From NCBI RefSeq assembly GCF_022790535.1, contig NZ_LOHG01000004.1, positions 180,859 through 244,858 on the forward strand: DNA of 64,000 nt, in the 5' to 3' direction. This stretch comes from Pseudomonas maioricensis. GTDB lineage: Bacteria; Pseudomonadota; Gammaproteobacteria; Pseudomonadales; Pseudomonadaceae. A program made the translations under genes and the position numbers. Shown here one piece after another: positions 46,328 through 56,844 of this stretch (within the stretch, counting starts at the first letter, position 1; every line of letters begins with the position of its first letter). The notes under the pieces were generated by a model that did no database searches, had not been told where the DNA came from, and saw only the letters and a program-made list of their open reading frames with translations.

Positions 46328-48436
46328 TCATGCCGCTGCGACCTGAACGCTGACGCCATTGAGCACCGCATTACCGGAAAGGCTATCAAGTTCTCGCTCG
46401 TCGGTCAGGTCATTGGCGCTCTCCCCCGGTTGATGAGCGGCAATGTCCATCTGCACGCCAGGTTTCGCATGCCCCCAGCCATGAGGCAGGCTGACCACCC
46501 CCGGCATCATGTCCAGACTTGCCAGCACCTGAACTTCAATCACGCCAACCCTGGAGCTGACTCGCACTTGCTGGCCATCATTCAAACCGCGGCTGGCCAG
46601 ATCATCCGGGTGCATCAAGAGTTGGTGGCGCGGCTTGCCCTTAACCAGCCGGTGATAGTTGTGCATCCACGAATTATTGCTGCGCACATGGCGGCGGCCG
46701 ACCAACAGCAGCTCACCCGCAGCGGGCGCATTAACAAGCGCGAATCGCGCCAGATCGGCCATAACCACATCGGGCGCGGCCTGGATGCGGCCATTCGTCG
46801 TTTTCAGACGTGAAGCAAGATTCGGCTTCAACGCCCCCAGATCGAGTCCGTGAGGGTGATCCAGTAATGTGTCCAGCGAAAGCTTGTAGTCTGAGGCTTC
46901 GCCATAACGGCCGCTGCGCAAGCCCCGATCAATCATTTGCGCCGGAGCCATTGTCGGCTTCAACTCGCGTCCGGCTCTCTCGGCAAAGGCTTTTGCCAGG
47001 CCGACGAAAATCTCCCAGTCATGCAATGCCCCTTCTGGTTTCGCCAGAATGGCTCGATTGAACCGCGTGACATTACGGACGGCAAAGGTGTTGAACGTGG
47101 TGTCGTAGTGATCATTTTCCAGCGCAGAGGTTGAAGGCAGAATCAAATCGGCATGTCGTGTGGTTTCGTTGATGTAGAGGTCGATGCTGAGCATGAACTC
47201 CAGACCTTCCAGTGCCTGGTCCAGCTGACGCCCATTGGGAGTCGAGGACACCGGGTTACCCGCCACCGTCACCAGCGCTTTGATCTGCCCTTCCCCTGCG
47301 CTGAGCATTTCTTCGGCTAACGCGGCGACCGGCAACTCGCCTGCGTACTCTGGCAAACCGGAGACCCGGCTTTGCCATTGATTGAAATGGCCGCCGGATG
47401 TTGACCCCACCAGATCCACGGCAGGCTCGGTGCACAGCACACCACCTACCCGATCCAGATTACCGGTCACCAGATTGATCAACTGCACCAACCAATGACA
47501 CAGCGTGCCGAACACCTGCGTAGAGATCCCCATGCGGCCATAACACGCGGCCTTATCGGCGCCGGCGAAGTCTCGGGCCAATTGGCGAATTTGCTCGACA
47601 GGCACCCCGCAACGCGGGCTCATGGCTTCGGCAGTGAACGCCGCGATGGCTGAGCGCACCTGGTCGAAACCGTCCACCGCTAGATGGCTTTCCCGGGTCA
47701 GCCCCTCCTCGAAGAGCGTATTCAACAGCCCGAACAGTAATGCAGCGTCGCCTCCCGGACGTACGAAGATGTGCTGATCGGCAATCGCTGCCGTTTCGGT
47801 GCGCCGTGGATCGACCACCACTACTTTGCCACCCCTCGCCTGAATAGCCTTGAGCCGTTTTTCAACATCAGGAACCGTCATGATGCTGCCATTGGAGGCA
47901 AGAGGGTTGCCGCCCAGGATCAGCATGAAATCGGTGTGATCGATATCGACGATGGGCAGCAGCAAACCGTGCCCGTACATCAGGAAACTGGTCAAATGAT
48001 GTGGCAGTTGATCCACTGAGGTCGCCGAGTAGCGATTGCGGGTTTTCAGCAAGCCAAGAAAGTAGTTGCTGTGGGTCATCAAGCCGTAATTGTGAACGCT
48101 GGGGTTGCCCTGATACACCCCCACCGCGTTTTGCCCATGACGCTGCTGGATGTCCAGCAAACGCTCGGCGACCAGATCAAATGCGGCCTGCCATTCAATA
48201 GGCTGCCATTGGTTACCCACGCGCTGCATAGGCTGGCGCAAGCGGTCGGGGTCGTTCTGGATGTCCTGCAGCGCCACGGCCTTGGGGCAAATGTGTCCGC
48301 GACTGAAGGAATCCAGCGGATCACCCTTGATCGAAGTAATCGTCACCTGATCGTCTGCGCTGACGGTGGTCTCGATGCTCAGCCCGCAAATGGCTTCGCA
48401 AAGATGGCAGGCACGGTGATGGAGGGTCTTGGTCAT
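46328..48436 (-). CDS. Molybdopterin oxidoreductase family protein
   Basis: A 702-residue molybdopterin (DMSO reductase family) oxidoreductase. An N-terminal [4Fe-4S] motif is C10, C13, C17 and C50 (CHLCEAICG...GHICPK). Central segments bind the pterin dinucleotide (LILGGNPLASNGS, YGRMGISTQ, LVTVAGNPVSSTPNG), and the C-terminal molydopterin-dinucleotide domain contains RRHVRSNNSWMHNYHRL. No twin-arginine signal is present, so it should be cytosolic. No electron-transfer or membrane subunit gene is adjacent and the substrate is unknown. The ATG at 48436 with GAGG upstream is chosen over that at 48448. Confidence 0.85.
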   Translation of the reverse strand: MTKTLHHRACHLCEAICGLSIETTVSADDQVTITSIKGDPLDSFSRGHICPKAVALQDIQNDPDRLRQPMQRVGNQWQPIEWQAAFDLVAERLLDIQQRHGQNAVGVYQGNPSVHNYGLMTHSNYFLGLLKTRNRYSATSVDQLPHHLTSFLMYGHGLLLPIVDIDHTDFMLILGGNPLASNGSIMTVPDVEKRLKAIQARGGKVVVVDPRRTETAAIADQHIFVRPGGDAALLFGLLNTLFEEGLTRESHLAVDGFDQVRSAIAAFTAEAMSPRCGVPVEQIRQLARDFAGADKAACYGRMGISTQVFGTLCHWLVQLINLVTGNLDRVGGVLCTEPAVDLVGSTSGGHFNQWQSRVSGLPEYAGELPVAALAEEMLSAGEGQIKALVTVAGNPVSSTPNGRQLDQALEGLEFMLSIDLYINETTRHADLILPSTSALENDHYDTTFNTFAVRNVTRFNRAILAKPEGALHDWEIFVGLAKAFAERAGRELKPTMAPAQMIDRGLRSGRYGEASDYKLSLDTLLDHPHGLDLGALKPNLASRLKTTNGRIQAAPDVVMADLARFALVNAPAAGELLLVGRRHVRSNNSWMHNYHRLVKGKPRHQLLMHPDDLASRGLNDGQQVRVSSRVGVIEVQVLASLDMMPGVVSLPHGWGHAKPGVQMDIAAHQPGESANDLTDERELDSLSGNAVLNGVSVQVAAA

Positions 48437-48570
48437 GGCCAGCCTCATATTTTTGTCAGGGCGACCTGAAGCGATCGCTCAAACGAAACTATGGGGCGTG
48501 GCTGCCGACTGCGCCAGAGACGTTCGTCTCATGAATCGACAGGCATCAAGCGGGCCGATGGCGGAAAGGA

Positions 48571-48861
48571 TTAGCCGCCGATAGGAGTGATTTTGCGCTG
48601 CAACTGGATTTCGTGGACCGTCTCGATCTGCTCCTGTGCCAGGTGCACACCGGTCAATTCGCCAATCAGACGCCAGTGCTCATCCAGACCGGAACTGATT
48701 GTAGCCATGCGATCAATCATGTGCCGCCCGGCAGCCCGGGTGACTTCGTCATTACTGCGCAACAGCTCGAAGGACATGGATGTCATTGAAGCAGTGAGGT
48801 GCGTCAAGGTGCGAGCCGTAAGCCCGAGCAGTTCCGTCAGCTGTTTTTCTTTCGATTCCAT
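48571..48861 (-). CDS. Hypothetical helical protein
   Basis: A 96-residue, almost entirely alpha-helical soluble protein (ESKEKQLTELLGLTARTLTHL to EIQLQRKITPIGG). No known motif is recognised. It sits 134 bases upstream of the molybdopterin oxidoreductase gene on the same strand and before argF, a place where P. aeruginosa also has a short hypothetical gene. The ATG at 48861 has a G-rich region upstream. Function unknown. Confidence 0.6.
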   Translation of the reverse strand: MESKEKQLTELLGLTARTLTHLTASMTSMSFELLRSNDEVTRAAGRHMIDRMATISSGLDEHWRLIGELTGVHLAQEQIETVHEIQLQRKITPIGG

Positions 48862-49314
48862 TCCCCAGACCCCTTGATACACGATGAGCAGTTATAACCT
48901 GCGCCGATTATTTATGGAACGGGCCACTAGCGCGCCGCGTGAAGCAGATCGCATAAGGGCAACGTTATGACCACTCAACAGCTCAACTGTTGCAGGATCG
49001 GCAGTAATTGCAATGTCACACGAGGGCAGTGTACAAATAGCCCCCTCGGAAAATCCTCGAATGGCCAGTTGCCGCCACCTAGAGCATTGCTCAGCTTGAG
49101 ATGTCAGGCAAGCTCCGAATGTAGAAAACAGCCTCTGTTGCGAATAAAAAACTTTCGTACATGAGCATCCTATTGGTAAGAGGCGACATTTTTTTATACC
49201 ATCGCGCCTTCCCTATTCGTCGCCCCGTGCGGCTTCCGCCGCAGGTCTCGCCCGTTTTCCCGATAAAACCCGGCTTTGAGCATCTGCGGTCTGTTGCAAA
49301 AAAGGTAGTTAATA
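48862..49314. other. argF upstream region
   Basis: A 450-bp gap with no convincing gene. It holds a possible ArgR half-site (49168-49188) and the argF ribosome site AAGGT. Short frames starting at 48967 and 49161 lack coding character. Confidence 0.5.
49168..49188 (-). promoter_or_regulatory. ArgR-like half-site upstream of argF
   Basis: On the minus strand TGTCGC-N8-AA (49188 down to 49173) fits the ArgR pattern. A second half-site in tandem is poor (TGCTCA). Confidence 0.4.
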
Positions 49315-50235
49315 ATGAACGCCAGGCACTTTCTCTCGATGATGGATTACAAGCCAGAAGAGCTCCTGCGCTTGATCCGTCGAGGCGTAGAGCTCAAAGA
49401 CCTGCGAAACCGAAGCGTGCTGTTTGAACCGTTGAAAAGCCGGGTTCTGGGCATGATCTTCGAGAAATCTTCGACACGTACCCGTGTTTCGTTCGAAGCC
49501 GGCATGATCCAGCTGGGCGGTCAGGCGATCTTTTTGTCGCCTCGTGACACCCAATTAGGTCGTGGCGAGCCGATCGCCGACTGCGCAAAAGTCCTGTCGA
49601 GCATGCTTGATGCCGTGATGATTCGTACTTTCGCTCACAGCAATCTGACCGAGTTCGCTGCCAACTCCCGAGTGCCTGTGATCAACGGTCTGTCTGATGA
49701 CCTGCACCCGTGCCAGTTGCTGGCCGACATGCAAACCTTCCTAGAGCACCGTGGCTCGATCAAAGGTAAGACGGTTGCCTGGATCGGCGATGGAAACAAC
49801 ATGTGCAACAGCTATATAGAAGCGGCGATTCAGTTCGACTTCAAATTGCGTGTGGCCTGCCCTGAAGGTTATGAGCCAAATCCTGAATTCCTGGCACTGG
49901 CCGGAGATCGCGTTACCGTACTGCGTGATCCCCGCGCGGCAGTGGCAGGCGCACATCTGGTGAGTACCGACGTCTGGACCTCCATGGGCCAGGAAGAAGA
50001 AACCGCCAAGCGCATCGCCTTGTTCACCCCTTTCCAGGTGACCCGCGCGTTGTTGGATCTGGCTGACAAGGACGTGCTGTTCATGCATTGCCTGCCAGCG
50101 CATCGCGGCGAAGAAATCAGCGTCGACCTGCTTGATGATCCGCGCTCGGTCGCGTGGGACCAGGCAGAAAACCGCTTGCATGCTCAGAAGGCGTTGCTGG
50201 AGTTCCTCGTCGCGCCTTCCTGCCAACCGGCATGA
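49315..50235 (+). CDS. argF: Ornithine carbamoyltransferase
   Basis: A 306-residue anabolic enzyme making citrulline from ornithine and carbamoyl phosphate. Carbamoyl-phosphate site [22 protein letters not shown] and the ornithine site [11 protein letters not shown] are intact. The length matches anabolic ArgF rather than the larger catabolic ArcB. The last four bases (ATGA) overlap the start of the ABC ATPase gene. Together with argG in this window it gives two of the arginine biosynthetic steps. Confidence 0.96.
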   Translation: MNARHFLSMMDYKPEELLRLIRRGVELKDLRNRSVLFEPLKSRVLGMIFEKSSTRTRVSFEAGMIQLGGQAIFLSPRDTQLGRGEPIADCAKVLSSMLDAVMIRTFAHSNLTEFAANSRVPVINGLSDDLHPCQLLADMQTFLEHRGSIKGKTVAWIGDGNNMCNSYIEAAIQFDFKLRVACPEGYEPNPEFLALAGDRVTVLRDPRAAVAGAHLVSTDVWTSMGQEEETAKRIALFTPFQVTRALLDLADKDVLFMHCLPAHRGEEISVDLLDDPRSVAWDQAENRLHAQKALLEFLVAPSCQPA

Positions 50236-51305
50236 GTTCGCCACTGCTGCTGAACCTGCGCAACCTGGCCTGCGGCTATCAGGATCAACGCGTGGTGCAG
50301 GATCTCAATCTGCACCTCAACGCGGGTGATATCGGTTGCTTGCTGGGTTCATCCGGCTGTGGCAAAACCACCACCTTGCGAGCCATTGCGGGATTCGAGC
50401 CGGTTCACGCCGGAGAAATCACGCTGGCAGGCGAAGTCATCTCAAAGCCTGGATTCACCCTACCACCGGAAAAACGCCGGATCGGCATGGTGTTTCAGGA
50501 CTACGCACTTTTCCCGCACTTGAGCGTCGCTGAAAACATCGCTTTTGGCATTCGCAAGCACCCACGCCTCAAGCAAGTCACAGAGGAGCTGCTGGAGCTG
50601 GTCAACCTGGGTGCCTTGGGCAAACGCCTGCCCCATGAATTGTCCGGCGGCCAACAGCAACGAGTTGCGCTGGCACGAGCCCTGGCACCCGAGCCGCAAC
50701 TGTTGCTGCTTGACGAACCGTTTTCAAACCTGGATGGCGAACTGCGTCGGCGCCTCAGCCATGAAGTGCGCGACATACTCAAGGCACGAGGCACGAGCGC
50801 AATCCTGGTCACTCACGATCAGGAGGAAGCCTTTGCCGTCAGTGACCATGTGGGCGTGTTCAAAGAAGGCCGCCTCGAACAGTGGGACACCCCTTACAAC
50901 CTCTATCACGAACCGCTGACACCTTACGTCGCGAGTTTTATAGGCCAGGGGTATTTCATTCGTGGCGTGATGAACGATCCACAATCGGTGCAGACCGAAC
51001 TGGGTGTACTGCTGGGCAATCGCGCTTATCCCGGCATCAAGGGCAGCGCGGTGGACGTGCTGTTGCGCCCGGATGACATCGTCTTCGACCCAAACAGCGA
51101 ACTCAAAGCCCGTGTCACCAGCAGAACCTTTCAGGGCGCAGCAACGCTGTATCGCCTTCAATTGCCTACCGGTAGCCAGCTGGAAGCGATCTTCCCCAGC
51201 CATGCGGATTATCAGCCAGGCGAACAAGTGAGCATCCGCGTGGCCGCCGAGCATCTGGTACTTTTCCCAACCTCCGGAAGCGTTGCGGTGCAGCAGGCAG
51301 TTTAG
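50232..51305 (+). CDS. ABC transporter ATP-binding protein, FbpC/PotA-like
   Basis: A 357-residue ATPase. Walker A is [11 protein letters not shown]-loop [11 protein letters not shown], signature [15 protein letters not shown] and Walker [15 protein letters not shown]-terminal TOBE-type domain ([20 protein letters not shown] onwards) suggests the Fe3+/spermidine importer group. No permease or binding-protein gene is adjacent, so the partner must be elsewhere. It is translationally coupled to argF; the same pair occurs in P. aeruginosa (PA3537-PA3538). Confidence 0.88.
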   Translation: MSSPLLLNLRNLACGYQDQRVVQDLNLHLNAGDIGCLLGSSGCGKTTTLRAIAGFEPVHAGEITLAGEVISKPGFTLPPEKRRIGMVFQDYALFPHLSVAENIAFGIRKHPRLKQVTEELLELVNLGALGKRLPHELSGGQQQRVALARALAPEPQLLLLDEPFSNLDGELRRRLSHEVRDILKARGTSAILVTHDQEEAFAVSDHVGVFKEGRLEQWDTPYNLYHEPLTPYVASFIGQGYFIRGVMNDPQSVQTELGVLLGNRAYPGIKGSAVDVLLRPDDIVFDPNSELKARVTSRTFQGAATLYRLQLPTGSQLEAIFPSHADYQPGEQVSIRVAAEHLVLFPTSGSVAVQQAV

Positions 51306-51336
51306 CCAAATGCATTCCAGCTATCGGCCGCGTGAC

Positions 51337-52125
51337 TCAGCCTAGACTCACCATCAATTTCCCGCTCGCCACCAGCGTTGCGTGGCCACCGATTTTCACC
51401 CGCTCCCCTTCCAGACGACAGAACAACGCCCCGCCGCGGTCCGAACACTGGTAAGCATCCAGCACGTCCTTGCCCAGACGGCTGGCCCAGTACGGGATCA
51501 GCACACAATGCGTCGAACCGGTTACAGGGTCTTCAGGAATACCAATAGCCGGTGCGAAATAGCGCGAGACGAAATCATGCTGCTCGCCCCGGGCGGTGAC
51601 TATCACGCCCGGCCAGGGCAAACGCGCCAGCGCCGACATGTCTGGCTTGCATTCACGTACCGCCTGCTCCGACTCAAGCACCACCATTAATTCCGCCGAA
51701 CCCAGCGCATCCACAATACTGGTGCCCAACGCACGCTCAAGCTCAACGGTTACGCCAACCTCGTGCGGGATCATCGCTGGGAAATCCAGCCACAATAATC
51801 CCTCCTCGCGAGTGACACTGAGAGCACCTGATTTACTGAGAAAATCGAGTTGCTGCGCTGGCTCGGCAAAAACAGTGAACAGCACATGGGCGGCGGCCAG
51901 GGTCGCATGCCCGCACAACGGAACCTCAGTCTTGGGCGTAAACCAGCGAATGTGCCAGCCGAGCGCTTCCCGTACCACGAAGGCCGTTTCCGCCAGATTG
52001 TGCTCAGCAGCTATACGCTGCATCAGCTCGTCGGCCAGCCACGTATCGAGGCGATAAACCATCGCCGGATTGCCGCTGAACGGACGATCACTGAAAGCGT
52101 CGACCTGATGAAATTCGAGATACAT
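51337..52125 (-). CDS. PhzF-family isomerase
   Basis: A 262-residue protein of the PhzF/YddE epimerase-isomerase family. The N-terminal QVDAFSDRPFSGNPAMV, the conserved Glu segment HNLAETAFVV and CGHATLAAAHVLF are typical. No phenazine genes are near, so it is a housekeeping paralogue of unknown substrate. The start at 52125 has TGGAG eight bases upstream; the longer frame from 52236 runs through the REP region. Confidence 0.85.
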   Translation of the reverse strand: MYLEFHQVDAFSDRPFSGNPAMVYRLDTWLADELMQRIAAEHNLAETAFVVREALGWHIRWFTPKTEVPLCGHATLAAAHVLFTVFAEPAQQLDFLSKSGALSVTREEGLLWLDFPAMIPHEVGVTVELERALGTSIVDALGSAELMVVLESEQAVRECKPDMSALARLPWPGVIVTARGEQHDFVSRYFAPAIGIPEDPVTGSTHCVLIPYWASRLGKDVLDAYQCSDRGGALFCRLEGERVKIGGHATLVASGKLMVSLG

Positions 52126-52202
52126 AAGTAACGCTCCAGTGCGATGGAAGGGCTCGGTCACTCCGATCAAAAAAATGCAAACTGCTGAATTAAAATGCAT
52201 TC

Positions 52203-52276
52203 CTGTAGGAGCTGCCGCAGGCTGCGAAGCATTCATCCTGTCATACCGCTATCGCAGCCTTCGGCAGCTCCTACAG
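52203..52276. repeat. REP pair, type A
   Basis: Inverted arms with one change in the left arm (GCCGCAGG instead of GCCGAAGG), between the PhzF-family gene and ybaK. Confidence 0.8.
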
Positions 52277-52297
52277 ATCCTGTGCAGCTAAAAACCT

Positions 52298-52768
52298 TCA
52301 GCCTCGCCCCACCGGCGCAAACAGCGCGCCGGTGTGTTCAGCAAGTACCGATGGCGCCAACTCCACCTCAAGACCGCGACGCCCGGCACTGACGTAAATC
52401 GTCGCGAACTGCTCGGCGCTTTGATCAATAAAAGTACGCAGTCTCTTCTTCTGGCCTAGCGGACTGATACCGCCCAACAGATAACCCGTCGACCGCTGAG
52501 CCGCAGCCGGGTCAGCCATTTCGGCTTTCTTCGCTTTCGCAGCCGCTGCCAGCGCCTTGAGGTCCAGCGTGCCAACAACCGGTACCACTGCAACCAAAAG
52601 TTCGCCCTTCTCGGTACTTGCCAGCAACGTCTTGAACACTTGCGCGGGTTCCAGCCCCAGCTTCTCTGCGGCTTCCAGCCCATAGGAAGCTGCTTTAGGG
52701 TCATGTTCGTAACTGTGTATACGATGTTCAGCGCGATGTTTTTTCAACAGATCCAATGCAGGTGTCAT
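52298..52768 (-). CDS. ybaK: Cys-tRNA(Pro) deacylase YbaK
   Basis: A 156-residue member of the YbaK/ProX editing family that hydrolyses Cys-tRNA(Pro) in trans. The catalytic lysine corresponds to K46 (QVFKTLLA), as in the well-studied H. influenzae protein. STGYLLGGISPLGQKKR is the conserved substrate-loop signature. The ATG at 52768 has GGAG seven bases upstream. Confidence 0.9.
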   Translation of the reverse strand: MTPALDLLKKHRAEHRIHSYEHDPKAASYGLEAAEKLGLEPAQVFKTLLASTEKGELLVAVVPVVGTLDLKALAAAAKAKKAEMADPAAAQRSTGYLLGGISPLGQKKRLRTFIDQSAEQFATIYVSAGRRGLEVELAPSVLAEHTGALFAPVGRG

Positions 52769-52981
52769 GCAGCGCTCCAAAAGGCCAGGGCGACCGGTTC
52801 AAGCGAATTATTCTAGGCCATTGAGCGGCTGTATACCCCGTAAATAAAGGGCAGGTGAAGAAATTTCCGGACAGTACCAAACACCTTTTCTTAACCCCGA
52901 TCAATGCGAGCAATAGCGCTGGCCCGCAAAATCCCTTCAGGTTCGGTTAGATCCTCCACAACATTCGTTCCTGTTTATTTT

Positions 52982-52997
52982 TTTTCGTTTGCGAAGA
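52982..52997. promoter_or_regulatory. GlpR-like palindrome upstream of glpF
   Basis: TTTTCGTTTGCGAAGA, close to TTTTCGTATACGAAAA, the GlpR operator I recall from P. putida; it lies 130 bases before the glpF ATG. Confidence 0.55.
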
Positions 52998-53126
52998 TTC
53001 ACTGGAACTTTAGTTCCATTTAAGGTCGAATTCAGAGGTCGAGGATGGGGTTTCCTCGAGCTCTTAAAAAGCCGCGCACTGGTGAATTTCACACAGGGCC
53101 GCACAAGAACAAAAAATGAGGTTTTC

Positions 53127-53981
53127 ATGACTAACGCACTGCAAGAACCAACGCTGAAAGGTCAATGTGTGGCCGAGTTCCTGGGCACTGCCTTGATGAT
53201 TTTCTTCGGTACTGGGTGTGTCGCAGCGCTCAAGGTCGCGGGTGCCACATTCGGCTTATGGGAAATCAGCATCATTTGGGGCCTGGCGGTCGCCATGGCA
53301 ATCTACTTGAGCGCAGGTGTATCAGGGGCCCATCTCAACCCGGCAGTCAGCATCGCGCTGAGTCTTTTCGCCGGTTTCGAAAAGCGCAAATTACCGTTCT
53401 ACATTGCCGCGCAAATGGCTGGAGCCTTTTGCGGTGCTGGCCTTGTTTACCTGCTGTATATCAGCCTGTTCTTCGAATTCGAACAAACTCACCAGATGGT
53501 TCGTGGTTCGGTTGCCAGCCTTGAACTGGCTTCTGCGTTCTCCACGTATCCCAACCCTGCCATTTCGGTCGGTCAGGCGGCACTCGTAGAGTGTGTGATC
53601 ACTGCCATTCTGATGTGCGTCATCATGTCCCTGACCGATGACAACAATGGCCTGCCGCGCGGCGCCCTCGCACCGCTGCTGATCGGTTTGCTGGTTGCGC
53701 TCATCGGTGCCTCGACCGCACCGCTGACCGGCTTCGCAATGAATCCCGCACGTGACTTCGGACCTAAACTGATGACATTCCTGGCGGGCTGGGATGAGAT
53801 CGCGTTTACCGGTGGACGTGACATACCGTATTTTCTGATCCCGATTTTCGCGCCGATTCTCGGTGCGTGCCTCGGTGCCGCAGGCTATCGTGCGCTGATT
53901 GCGCGATATCTGCCGCGCGCCGTTCCTGTTGTAGAAAAGAAGGCTGACGTTGTTCCAGGCAAAGCCCAGATCTCATCTTGA
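53127..53981 (+). CDS. glpF: Glycerol uptake facilitator (aquaglyceroporin)
   Basis: A 284-residue MIP-family channel for glycerol. Six helices and two half-helix NPA motifs are visible: NPAVS at residue 71 and NPARDFGPK near 206; the Asp after the second NPA is the aquaglyceroporin signature. The start at 53127 has TGAGG close upstream; longer in-frame starts run into the operator region. glpK begins 49 bases after its stop, so the two form an operon. Confidence 0.95.
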   Translation: MTNALQEPTLKGQCVAEFLGTALMIFFGTGCVAALKVAGATFGLWEISIIWGLAVAMAIYLSAGVSGAHLNPAVSIALSLFAGFEKRKLPFYIAAQMAGAFCGAGLVYLLYISLFFEFEQTHQMVRGSVASLELASAFSTYPNPAISVGQAALVECVITAILMCVIMSLTDDNNGLPRGALAPLLIGLLVALIGASTAPLTGFAMNPARDFGPKLMTFLAGWDEIAFTGGRDIPYFLIPIFAPILGACLGAAGYRALIARYLPRAVPVVEKKADVVPGKAQISS

Positions 53982-54015
53982 ACCTGCTCGCCTGTTTTTC
54001 ACTTCACCCATTTAG

Positions 54016-55536
<1,521 letters not shown>

Positions 55537-55651
55537 CCGTCACGCTTCAGACGGGGCGCAGGATCATCGGGATTGAGTTTCCGGCTGACAGGCAGTACAC
55601 GCCTACGGCATCATGGACGCCATTTGGCAGCCTGAAGGACACTCAACAAAA

Positions 55652-56407
55652 ATGAACCTGCCTCCCCGTCAACAGCAGATCCTCGAACTGGTCCGTGAAC
55701 GCGGCTATGTCAGCATCGAGGAAATGGCCACGCTGTTCGTCGTAACCCCTCAGACTATCCGCCGCGATATCAATCAGCTTGCGGAATCGAACCTGTTGCG
55801 CCGTTACCACGGCGGCGCAGCCTATGACTCCAGCATCGAAAACACAGCCTACGCCATGCGTGCTGATCAGATGCGCGATGAGAAACAGCGCATTGGCGAA
55901 GCCATTGCCGCACAAATCCCCGATCACGCCTCGATATTCATCAACATCGGTACAACGACCGAGTCGATCGCCCGCGCCCTGCTCAACCACAACAACCTGA
56001 AGATCATCACCAACAACCTGCACGTCGCCTCGATGCTTAGCGCCAAAGAGGACTTCGACGTCCTGCTGGCGGGCGGCAACGTGCGTCGCGACGGCGGTGT
56101 GATGGGTCAGGCCAGTGTTGATTTCATCAACCAGTTCAAAGTCGACTTCGCGCTGGTGGGCATCAGCGGAATTGATGAGGACGGTAGCCTGCTGGATTTC
56201 GATTATCAGGAAGTGCGGGTCTCTCAGGCGATCATCGCCAACGCTCGCCAGGTAATCCTGGCCGCCGACTCCAGCAAGTTCGGCCGCAACGCCATGGTTC
56301 GCCTGGGGCCGATCACCCTGATCGACTGCCTGGTAACCGATCAGGCACCGGCTCCGGCGCTGGTACAGCTGCTGGCGCAGAACAAAATTCGGCTGGAAGT
56401 GGTTTAG
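55652..56407 (+). CDS. glpR: Glycerol regulon repressor GlpR
   Basis: A 251-residue DeoR-family repressor. The N-terminal HTH is [24 protein letters not shown]; the C-terminal DeoR sensor domain contains [14 protein letters not shown] and [16 protein letters not shown]. Glycerol 3-phosphate is the usual inducer. The start at 55652 gives the [12 protein letters not shown]-terminus. It sits between glpK and glpD as in P. aeruginosa, and operator-like palindromes flank glpF and glpD. Confidence 0.94.
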   Translation: MNLPPRQQQILELVRERGYVSIEEMATLFVVTPQTIRRDINQLAESNLLRRYHGGAAYDSSIENTAYAMRADQMRDEKQRIGEAIAAQIPDHASIFINIGTTTESIARALLNHNNLKIITNNLHVASMLSAKEDFDVLLAGGNVRRDGGVMGQASVDFINQFKVDFALVGISGIDEDGSLLDFDYQEVRVSQAIIANARQVILAADSSKFGRNAMVRLGPITLIDCLVTDQAPAPALVQLLAQNKIRLEVV

Positions 56408-56586
56408 TTTCCGTGAATGCCCAGGATTCAAATCTGCTGATTCTATTTCTGCATGAAATATTGATCTCGTAGGACGGGCTAGAACCGGGAGGGCGGTATT
56501 TCAGGCGATCAATTTCAGCGCCTGCCCCGGCCGCTTCCCGATTAAAGGCGAACGCCGCAAGGTCGGTCCCGTGACATCGTGCGGAA

Positions 56587-56679
56587 CCTGTGGGAGCCGA
56601 GCTTGCTCGCGATAGAGGCGCCGCAGATATCAGGTCAATCCGGTCCAGCCTTATCGCGAGCAAGCTCGGCTCCCACAGG
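56587..56679. repeat. REP pair, type B/D hybrid
   Basis: Arms CTGTGGGAGCCGAGCTTGCT and GAGCAAGCTCGGCTCCCACA, between glpR and glpD. The rest of the 437-bp gap holds the glpD promoter region. Confidence 0.75.
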
Positions 56680-56792
56680 AATAACATCCTGCCTTCCATG
56701 TTCACTTTTGTTCTTTTCTCCCTTCCCGATCAGTATTTTCAATGACTATCGACTGGAAGCCCCGGCGTTATTGAGCTATGATTTTCGGAAAT

Positions 56793-56820
56793 GAACATTA
56801 ATGTTCGAATTCGTTATCCG
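56793..56820. promoter_or_regulatory. Candidate GlpR operator cluster upstream of glpD
   Basis: A perfect palindrome GAACATTAATGTTC (56793-56806) is followed by CGAATTCG and TTCGTTATCCGAAC half-sites, 25-50 bases before the glpD ATG. TTCG/CGAA cores resemble the glp operators. Confidence 0.45.
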
Positions 56821-56844
56821 AACAATAAACTCAGGAGGCCACCG

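Noticed and set aside
45596..46813. 405-residue plus-strand frame across grxD and the molybdopterin gene
   Set aside because: It passes through the terminator duplication and antisense to grxD, which has an intact CGFS site.
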